Origin: Bacteroidales bacterium 45-6
Lineage (GTDB): Bacteria > Bacteroidota > Bacteroidia > Bacteroidales > Dysgonomonadaceae
Assembly (NCBI GenBank): GCA_001897035.1
Contig: MKRS01000255.1
Location: 1 to 12,370 of the forward strand
Length of the DNA stretch: 12,370 nucleotides
Reading direction: 5' to 3'
The notes beneath the pieces are model-generated. The model did not search any database. It was not told the DNA's origin and worked only from the letters and a program-made list of their open reading frames with translations. Position numbers and translations under genes: made by a program. Below, piece after piece: positions 1 to 6,133 of this stretch. Each line of letters starts with the position of its first letter. Positions within the stretch are counted from its first letter, which is position 1.

Positions 1-1011
1 GGCGTTGTTAATGGAGTTGGGTATGGGGCTGAAAATGTCAATGTTACTTTTGAAGGTGTTGCGGATAATCTGAAGTTTATCGTAAAGGACTTGAAAAGTG
101 AATTGACAGTGAGTAAGCTTGTATCTGAACCTGATAGAATTGAGTTGTTGAGTGGAAGTTCGGCTCCTATCGTTATCAAGGCGGAGTATTTTGATGGACA
201 TGCTGAGGATGTGACCCATTTCGTTTCGCTACTTAATCCAGCTCCTCAAATTGCAACGATAGCCAATGGCGTCATCAATGCCCTAAGCAAGGGAGAAGTG
301 ACAGTGACCGCAAGCTTTCAGGGGAAAATGGGAGCTGCGCAGTCCAAACCAATCGTAGTAAAAGTCTATAATCGTTCACCTTACGTGAAAAATGAAGTTG
401 AGGATTTTAGCGATCAATCGGGCATTCAATCAGAGGATTGTAACGATATGGGTGGAGGTAAGAATATTGGCTATATCGAAAATGGAGATTGGGTGAAGAT
501 AAAGGCACTCGATTTTGATAAAGGAACATCGAGGTTTGAGGCAAGAGTTTCGTCGGCCAATGCCGGTGGATATATTGAGATCCGTTTGAATAGCCCGTCG
601 GGAACATTAGCTGGCAAATGTCAGGTTACGAATACCGAATCCTGGCAAACCTGGGAAACCAAAACCTGTGCAATTGATGATATTAAAGGTGTCTTTGATA
701 TTTATCTTGTTTTTACAGGAGGAGGTGGATACCTCTTTAATTTGAACTGGTGGAAATTTTACGCCGCATCGCCTTCTGATGTCAATTCAGAAAAAGAAAT
801 TCAACCTTCTATTGTTTCTAAAAACCATCAAAATTACATCACCAATATACTTCCAGATGATATGATCCATATCTATAATGCCGTAGGGCAGGAGGTTCGA
901 ACATTCAGAGCTTCATCGAATGAAGAATTATTGCCAGGAGATGTAGGAGTAACGGTGGTGATAATCAGGCGAGGCTCAAAGGTGTTGACATTAAAAACGA
1001 TATTAAAGTAA
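1..1011 (+). CDS. Secreted Ig-like/CBM6 protein with T9SS-like C-terminal tail (5' partial)
   Basis: The frame is open from base 1, so the gene begins upstream of the window; the TTG at 91 is not a convincing start. The visible part holds an Ig-like (Big_2-type) beta-sandwich at about nt 110-375, then a CBM6-like module at about nt 388-765. The CBM6 shows the acidic opening VEDF, the glycine-rich NIGYIENGDWV strand and the closing YLFNLNWWKF. The last 55-60 residues (about nt 835-1008) resemble a T9SS type A sorting domain, with IYNAVGQEVRTF, a mid-domain glycine turn and a basic end, KVLTLKTILK. The protein is therefore probably exported through the outer membrane and anchored or released there, which differs from the downstream enzymes. 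The CBM6 resembles those on the two GH43-CBM6 proteins nearby. The catalytic domain, if any, lies upstream and cannot be named. The stop is 40 bases before the next start, in the same orientation. Confidence 0.85.
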   Translation, partial: GVVNGVGYGAENVNVTFEGVADNLKFIVKDLKSELTVSKLVSEPDRIELLSGSSAPIVIKAEYFDGHAEDVTHFVSLLNPAPQIATIANGVINALSKGEVTVTASFQGKMGAAQSKPIVVKVYNRSPYVKNEVEDFSDQSGIQSEDCNDMGGGKNIGYIENGDWVKIKALDFDKGTSRFEARVSSANAGGYIEIRLNSPSGTLAGKCQVTNTESWQTWETKTCAIDDIKGVFDIYLVFTGGGGYLFNLNWWKFYAASPSDVNSEKEIQPSIVSKNHQNYITNILPDDMIHIYNAVGQEVRTFRASSNEELLPGDVGVTVVIIRRGSKVLTLKTILK

Positions 1012-1051
1012 CTCTGATAATTTGTATATTATCGATCAAATTCAAAATAGA

Positions 1052-2425
1052 ATGAATTCTTTAAAAATTAAACTTACTTTAGTGCTTGGGCTATTCATGT
1101 CCGTAGCATTTGTGTATTCACAAAATCCCATCATTCAAACTCATTATACAGCCGATCCGGCGCCGATGGTTCACAACGGAACGGTTTATCTCTATACCAG
1201 TCACGATGAAGATGTCACTGTGAAAAACTTTTTCACGATGAACGATTGGCGATGCTATTCGTCCACCGACATGGTGAACTGGACAGACCACGGAGCGGTG
1301 CTGTCGTACAAAACCTTTGAATGGTCGCGTGGCGATGCCTGGGCCGGACAATGTATTTACCGGAACGGCAAGTTTTATTATTATCTTCCGGTGAACATGA
1401 AGAACGGAGGCAATGCCATTGGGGTCGCAGTTTCGGACAGCCCGACAGGCCCTTTCAAGGATGCGATTGGAAAACCGCTACTCGTAGGCTATGGCTACAT
1501 CGATCCTACCGTTTATATCGACGACGACGGGCAAGCCTATCTTTACTGGGGCAATCCCAATCTATGGCACGTGAAGCTGAACGAAAACATGGTTTCGTAT
1601 GACCAGAATTATGGCATAGTCAAAGAAGATTTGAAAGACGAGAATTTCGGCTATCGTTCCAAAAAAATAGACAACCGCACTGCTGCTTACGAAGAGGGGC
1701 CTTGGTTTTTTAAACGGAATTCAAAATACTACATGCTCTATCCCGCGGGCGGTGTCCCCGAGCATTTAGCCTATTCCACCAGCACAGGCCCCACAGGCCC
1801 TTGGGTGTATGGCGACACCATTATGCACGTCATCAAAAACCATGGGGCGTTTACCAACCACCCGGGATATATCGAATTGAAGGGACAGCCCTACTTGTTC
1901 TACCACGATGCCGGTTTGCCCGGTGGCGGCGGATTCAAGCGCTCGGTCTGCATCGAACCTTTCCGCTTTCGTGCCGATGGTTCTATCCCGTTGATTACTC
2001 CCACAAAGGAAGGAGTGGTGAAAAGTGCTGCCAACCTGAACCCTTTCAAGCGGGTGGAGGCGGAAACCATTGCCTGGTCTGAAGGGGTGAAAACGGCTAC
2101 CGATCCGCAAACAGGAGTTTATGTTACTCAAATTCATACCGGCGATTATATCAAAGTGCGCAGTGTGGACTTTGGAAAAGGGGTAAAATCGTTTACGGCG
2201 AATGTTGCGGCGGCTTCCACCGGCGGGCAAATCGAAATTCGCATCGGCAGCACAACCGGCACTTTGCTTGGCACTCTCCTTGTAAAACCAACAGGCGAAG
2301 CAACGGCCTGGAAAACCCAGTCGGCCAAAGTCAGTAGTGTGAAAGGCGTGCACGACCTTTACCTTGTGTTCGGAGGCGGGGAAGGCGAGCTCTTCAATTT
2401 TGACTGGTGGCAATTAAATAATTGA
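1052..2425 (+). CDS. GH43 glycosidase with C-terminal CBM6 (arabinofuranosidase/xylosidase type)
   Basis: Predicted periplasmic or secreted exo-acting glycosidase of 457 residues. The ATG at 1052 is preferred over an in-frame TTG at 1022 because it places the signal peptide at the N-terminus (MNSLKIKLTL..., cleavage after VYS). The five-bladed GH43 propeller spans about residues 25-325. Known GH43 catalytic positions can be seen: the base in TADPAPM (D35), the pKa-modulating Asp in IDPTVYID (D151) and the general acid in YEEGPW (E215). A CBM6 follows at about 334-455, from RVEAETIAW to LFNFDWWQL. GH43 enzymes of this shape usually act on alpha-L-arabinofuranosyl or beta-xylosyl residues; the subfamily and exact specificity cannot be set by eye. 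It is a paralogue of the gene at 4229. Its body is clearly richer in GC than its neighbours, with many GCC, GGC and ACC codons. It is 6 bases from the next gene, so co-transcription is likely. Confidence 0.93.
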   Translation: MNSLKIKLTLVLGLFMSVAFVYSQNPIIQTHYTADPAPMVHNGTVYLYTSHDEDVTVKNFFTMNDWRCYSSTDMVNWTDHGAVLSYKTFEWSRGDAWAGQCIYRNGKFYYYLPVNMKNGGNAIGVAVSDSPTGPFKDAIGKPLLVGYGYIDPTVYIDDDGQAYLYWGNPNLWHVKLNENMVSYDQNYGIVKEDLKDENFGYRSKKIDNRTAAYEEGPWFFKRNSKYYMLYPAGGVPEHLAYSTSTGPTGPWVYGDTIMHVIKNHGAFTNHPGYIELKGQPYLFYHDAGLPGGGGFKRSVCIEPFRFRADGSIPLITPTKEGVVKSAANLNPFKRVEAETIAWSEGVKTATDPQTGVYVTQIHTGDYIKVRSVDFGKGVKSFTANVAAASTGGQIEIRIGSTTGTLLGTLLVKPTGEATAWKTQSAKVSSVKGVHDLYLVFGGGEGELFNFDWWQLNN

Positions 2426-2431
2426 AATATC

Positions 2432-4207
2432 ATGTATCTTAAAAATCGTTTCAATTTAAAAAAGGTGTTTATCCTCAGCGCTATTGCCTTGTTGTCAGGT
2501 TATAACAATGCTTATTGTCAGATTGAAGTTCTTGCCCACTGGAATTTCGAACAGATTAGGCACCTCAAAGGTGATTCACTCTCAACACCCATAGTTGGTC
2601 AGCCTCTTACAGCTGACAACCGCAACCCTATCGAACCTCAACCTTATATTTTTGATGAGTCGGGCAAGGGAAATTTTTTAGAGGCTCGTGGTGCAAAAGC
2701 GTCACCGAATGTTTTTTCCGATGATGTTCCCGTCTCTCAGGTTGCTGGAAAGCTTAACACCCGTTCGCTTGCGTTGAAAAACGGTGAATATGTAGTTACA
2801 TTCAATCGCCCGTTGGCGTATTACGATATGCAAAAAAGCTGGATCATCGAGGCGAGTTTGAAATGCAATTTGCTGGGTACAGAACAAGTTTACCTTTGCA
2901 AAGAAGGAGAGAGAGGGCAGTTGGCTGGTGATGTGTCTATTGGCTTTGACAATATGCAAAAAAAATACTTTGTTGAGGTGATGTGTGCTGATGGAGTGCC
3001 TCGTAGAATAGTAGCAGGAGATGATGTAGAGGTAGGTAAGTGGTATGATGTTCGTGCACATGCCGAATATAATTCCAAGAGTGGCCAGACTACACTTTCG
3101 CTTGAAGTAAAATCTTCTAGTCAAGTTAGTTTCAACAAACCTTCTTCAATTACTTTCAGAGGCAAGGCTTTACGAAGTGATGCCGGTATGTGGGTAATAG
3201 GTCGAGGGTTCCCAGGAGGCTTTCCCAATAGTCTTCAGGTACTCGATGGGGTCATTGATGAGGTGAAGATTTCAGGAGAAGCACTGCCACGTGAAGCCGG
3301 GCAAAATCCACTTTTTACGGATGCTTTTACTGCCGACCCGGCTATAACTGTCATTGGGAACACGGTTTACGCTTATGTTGGTCAGGATAAAGCCTCTGTA
3401 GGAGGATGGTTCAATATGCCTGACTGGCTTTGTTATTCCACTACTGACATGAAACATTGGACAGCTCATGGCCCTGTTTTAGCAGCCAAAGACTTTGTCA
3501 ATGCGAATATAGGCTCAGCCTGGGCAGGACAAGTGGTGGAAAAGGATGGAAAATATTATTATTACGTTACTCTCGACCGCAAAGAAGGACATTTCATTAC
3601 AGTTGCAGTCGGCGATAGCCCAACAGGACCTTTTAAAGAAGCCCTTCCTGACAAACCCCTTATTACCGATGATATGACTACAGATTCGCACAGATGGAAT
3701 TCGGACATTGATCCCACAGTCTTTATCGACACAGACGGCACTCCATGGATGGCTTGGGGTAATGGAGACTGTTATATGGTGAAACTGAAACGTAACATGG
3801 TTGAGATTGACGGAGCAATCACCAAAGTGCCATTTAGGAACTATTCGGAAGGTCCCTGGCTTTTCAAACGTGGCGATCTCTATTACATGGTTTATGCTGC
3901 CGATGCGCCTGGTGTACAGGCTGAGCAAATTGCCTACTCCTATGCAAAGAAAATCACAGGTCCATGGACTTATGGAAGCCTAATTACCAGTTCAGCAAAG
4001 CATGGTTTTACCATTCATCCGTCGGTTAATGAGTTTAAGGGACAATGGTATTTTTTCTACCACGACGGAGCTTACGCATTAGATGGAACACCCGGCGGTG
4101 ATTGTCGCCGTCAGGTGTGCGTTGAATATCTATACTTCAATCCCGATGGAACAATTAAACCCATCACTTTGACAACCGAAGGTATAAGTGTACCTGCAAA
4201 GAAATAA
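2432..4207 (+). CDS. LamG-GH43 glycosidase
   Basis: Two-domain exported glycosidase of 591 residues. The N-terminus is a Sec signal (hydrophobic stretch VFILSAIALLSG, probable cleavage near AYC-Q). C29 does not sit in a normal lipobox, so a lipoprotein is unlikely. Residues about 32-285 form a LamG/concanavalin-like jelly roll, opening VLAHWNFE and closing LDGVIDEVKIS, where DGxIDEVxI is typical of the fold. Residues about 295-590 are a GH43 propeller with the catalytic triad D302 (FTADPAI), D427 (DIDPTVFID) and E473 (YSEGPW). Unlike the GH43s on either side it has no CBM6; the LamG domain may replace it for substrate binding. Substrate is probably an arabinose- or xylose-substituted plant glycan, by family and context. 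The start at 2432 lies 6 bases after the previous stop; the leader is AT-rich without a clear Shine-Dalgarno, common in Bacteroidetes. The next gene starts 21 bases downstream. Confidence 0.92.
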   Translation: MYLKNRFNLKKVFILSAIALLSGYNNAYCQIEVLAHWNFEQIRHLKGDSLSTPIVGQPLTADNRNPIEPQPYIFDESGKGNFLEARGAKASPNVFSDDVPVSQVAGKLNTRSLALKNGEYVVTFNRPLAYYDMQKSWIIEASLKCNLLGTEQVYLCKEGERGQLAGDVSIGFDNMQKKYFVEVMCADGVPRRIVAGDDVEVGKWYDVRAHAEYNSKSGQTTLSLEVKSSSQVSFNKPSSITFRGKALRSDAGMWVIGRGFPGGFPNSLQVLDGVIDEVKISGEALPREAGQNPLFTDAFTADPAITVIGNTVYAYVGQDKASVGGWFNMPDWLCYSTTDMKHWTAHGPVLAAKDFVNANIGSAWAGQVVEKDGKYYYYVTLDRKEGHFITVAVGDSPTGPFKEALPDKPLITDDMTTDSHRWNSDIDPTVFIDTDGTPWMAWGNGDCYMVKLKRNMVEIDGAITKVPFRNYSEGPWLFKRGDLYYMVYAADAPGVQAEQIAYSYAKKITGPWTYGSLITSSAKHGFTIHPSVNEFKGQWYFFYHDGAYALDGTPGGDCRRQVCVEYLYFNPDGTIKPITLTTEGISVPAKK

Positions 4208-4228
4208 GTATAAATCAGTTTTATAACA

Positions 4229-5602
4229 ATGAATAAATTAAAACTACTCTCAATATTGGGGATAATAGCCTTCATCCTTACTGGCATGATGAGTTATGCT
4301 CAAAACCCGATTATTCAGAATGTATATACTGCCGATCCGGCTCCGATGGTACATAACGATACCTTGTTTCTTTTTACCGGTCATGATGAGGATAATGCGA
4401 CAGAAAAAGGTTTTATTATGAAAGATTACCTTTGTTTTAGTACTGTTGACATGGTAAACTGGACACAACACGCTCCAATTTTCAATGTCGACTCGCTGGG
4501 CTGGGCGGCAAAATATAATGCCAATGCCGCTCAGGCAATTTACCGTAATGGCAAGTATTATTTCTATATTTCGCCTTGGAGTGGATTGGCTGATGGCGGT
4601 GATTGTATTTCCGTTTTAGTATCCGATTCTCCTTACGGACCATTTAAGGATGCTCTCGGAAAGCCTCTTATTTCTTCAAGTCAGACAAATTATAATCCCC
4701 ACTTATGGGAGGATATTGATCCAACGGTGTTTATTGACGAGGATGGCCAAGCTTACCTGTACTGGGGAAATAATTCATTGTATTGCGTTAAGCTAAACGA
4801 AGACATGATTTCTTATTCGGGTGACATTATTACTTTTGATATAAAGGACACGACAGCTTTTGGTTCCGATTATGAGGAAGCTCCTTGGTTCTTTAAACGC
4901 AATGGCACATATTACCTGTTTTATGCGGCGCATATTCCCGAAGCAATTTACTACGCAACAAGTGCCTCTCCACTTGGTCCTTGGAAATATGGAGGTGTGG
5001 TAATGAAAGGCATGGCTCAGGGTTGTATCGGTAACCACCCTGGAGTAATTCAATACAAAGGCAATTGGTATCTTTTCTACTTCAATCAGGATTTGCCGGG
5101 TGGACACGACAAAAAGAGGGCAATTAATGTAGTCCCTTTTGATTTTAATTCTGATGGCTCAATTTCTGAATTACTGCACTCTAAAGCGGGTGTTACAAAG
5201 CCTGTAGCAAATCTGAATCCTTATATTCGAACCGAAGCAGAAACTTTTGCATGGGAAGAAGGAATTAAAACGGCTTCTAACCTTAAAATAGGTACGTATG
5301 TTACCGATATTGATAACGGTGATTACATCAAAATTCGCAGTATAGATTTTGGTAAAGGGGCATCAACTATTGATGTTTGTATTGCGTCATTAAAAGGTGG
5401 TAAACTTGAAGTTCGTACCGATAAAGAGGATGGAGCTTTATTGGCAACGATTAAAGTGAATGCTTCCAGTGAGGGGGATATTTATAAAACAATTACGGCA
5501 AAAGTAAAGAAAGTGACAGGAGTGCATGATTTGTATTTTGTATTCAAAGGAGAAAGTGATTTATTTAATTTTGACTGGTGGAGATTTTCTGAGAAAAAAT
5601 AA
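4229..5602 (+). CDS. GH43 glycosidase with C-terminal CBM6 (second paralogue)
   Basis: Exported GH43-CBM6 enzyme of 457 residues, the same length and domain order as the protein at 1052. The signal peptide is MNKLKLLSIL... with likely cleavage after SYA-Q. The GH43 propeller covers about 26-325, with D36 (TADPAPM), D164 (DIDPTVFID) and E217 as the catalytic residues. The acid motif reads YEEAPW, where the other two GH43s here have EGPW. A CBM6 spans about 335-453, from RTEAETFAW to LFNFDWWRF. Marked similarity to the 1052 product (NPIIQ, YTADPAPMVHN, HDED, DMVNWT and the whole CBM6 frame) indicates an old duplication; divergence around the substrate-facing loops suggests different linkages. 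Codon use is AT-rich, unlike the paralogue. The start context TATAACA-ATG closely matches the one before the GH29 gene. Ends 3 bases before the GH31 remnant. Confidence 0.93.
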   Translation: MNKLKLLSILGIIAFILTGMMSYAQNPIIQNVYTADPAPMVHNDTLFLFTGHDEDNATEKGFIMKDYLCFSTVDMVNWTQHAPIFNVDSLGWAAKYNANAAQAIYRNGKYYFYISPWSGLADGGDCISVLVSDSPYGPFKDALGKPLISSSQTNYNPHLWEDIDPTVFIDEDGQAYLYWGNNSLYCVKLNEDMISYSGDIITFDIKDTTAFGSDYEEAPWFFKRNGTYYLFYAAHIPEAIYYATSASPLGPWKYGGVVMKGMAQGCIGNHPGVIQYKGNWYLFYFNQDLPGGHDKKRAINVVPFDFNSDGSISELLHSKAGVTKPVANLNPYIRTEAETFAWEEGIKTASNLKIGTYVTDIDNGDYIKIRSIDFGKGASTIDVCIASLKGGKLEVRTDKEDGALLATIKVNASSEGDIYKTITAKVKKVTGVHDLYFVFKGESDLFNFDWWRFSEKK

Positions 5603-5605
5603 AAA

Positions 5606-6108
5606 ATGGTTAAATCAAATAAACTAATATTACTCCTTTCTGTCCGTGTTGTAATTTGTGTTTCCACTGACCCTGCCCAAACAAATATTTACCTGAAGGA
5701 ACTGTTTGGTACGATTTCTGGACGAATGGTAAAATCAATGGTGGTCAGGAAATAGTAAAAGTTACAACGATAGATGAAATTCTTTTGTACATTAGAGCAG
5801 GAAGTATTATGCCATTCGTACCGTAAATGCAGTATGCTACCAAAAAATGGGATAACCTCGAAATTCGCGTATATCCCGGAGCTAATGGCGAGTTTACTTT
5901 GTACGAAGACGTAAATGACAATTATAAATACGAAAATGGCATTTATTCTACCATTTCGTTCAAATGGAATGACAAAAGTAAAACGCTGATAATTGATGAT
6001 CGTAAAGGCTTATTCCCGGGAATGCTTGCAACACGTAAATTCAGTATTACAGTCGCTGTAGATGGGGAAAAGATTGAAAAAATCATAACTTACAATGGAA
6101 AAAAGTAG
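5606..6108 (+). pseudogene. Decayed GH31 glycosidase: signal-peptide stub fused to C-terminal end
   Basis: Remnant of a GH31 gene (alpha-xylosidase/alpha-glucosidase family). An ATG at 5606 begins a signal-peptide-like stretch, MVKSNKLILLLSVRVVICVS. This frame then runs into shifted sequence and stops at 5753. From about 5683 another frame (codon start 5692) reads the end of a GH31 protein: YLPEGTVWYDFWTNG, then IRAGSIMPF, a typical late-barrel/C-sheet signature. That frame meets an in-frame TAA at 5824-5826, then continues as a DUF5110-like module (LEIRVYPG, GEFTLYEDVNDNYKYENG, GLFPGML) to the stop at 6106. Full-length GH31 enzymes with DUF5110 are roughly 700-950 residues; only about 165 remain, and the barrel with both catalytic Asp residues is gone. 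The simplest history is an internal deletion with frame change near 5660-5685 plus a nonsense mutation. The flanking enzymes remain intact and closely spaced. Assembly collapse is the main alternative. Confidence 0.85.
5827..6108 (+). CDS. Surviving reading frame of the GH31 remnant (DUF5110-like, 93 aa)
   Basis: This is the open part of the GH31 remnant after its in-frame stop, beginning at an ATG directly behind that stop (TAA-ATG). Gene callers may report it as a small DUF5110 protein. It contains the accessory beta-sandwich of GH31 enzymes (IRVYPG, FTLYEDVND, RKGLFPGML). It has no signal peptide and no catalytic residue. It is best treated as the 3' part of the pseudogene and not as an independent functional gene; whether it is translated is unknown. 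Confidence 0.4.
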   Translation: MQYATKKWDNLEIRVYPGANGEFTLYEDVNDNYKYENGIYSTISFKWNDKSKTLIIDDRKGLFPGMLATRKFSITVAVDGEKIEKIITYNGKK

Positions 6109-6133
6109 TAGTTAGATTATAACTATTATAACG

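Noticed and set aside
91..120. TTG at 91 as the start of the first coding region
   Set aside because: The frame is open to base 1 with plausible beta-strand protein sequence and no signal peptide follows 91, so the gene starts outside the window.
1012..1051. TAATTTG at about 1017-1023 as a Bacteroidetes -7 promoter element (TAnnTTTG)
   Set aside because: It is one base short of the consensus spacing, no convincing TTG -33 element was seen upstream, and the 40-base gap fits an operon.
1022..1051. TTG at 1022 as the start of the first GH43
   Set aside because: It would add ten polar residues before a complete signal peptide that begins at the ATG at 1052.
1766..2413. A 215-codon open frame on the minus strand inside the first GH43-CBM6 gene
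   Set aside because: It lies antisense to a strongly supported enzyme and its translation shows no recognisable domain. Its length is explained by the GC-rich codons of the plus-strand gene, which remove antisense stops.
2432..2525. Lipoprotein signal in the LamG-GH43 protein (Cys at residue 29)
   Set aside because: The residues before the Cys are NAY, not a lipobox such as LxGC or LSAC; a standard Sec cleavage site next to Q fits better.
5606..5755. A 49-residue small secreted peptide gene
   Set aside because: Its second half overlaps, in another frame, the conserved GH31 sequence YLPEGTVWYDFW, so it is the broken start of the GH31 gene and not a separate peptide.
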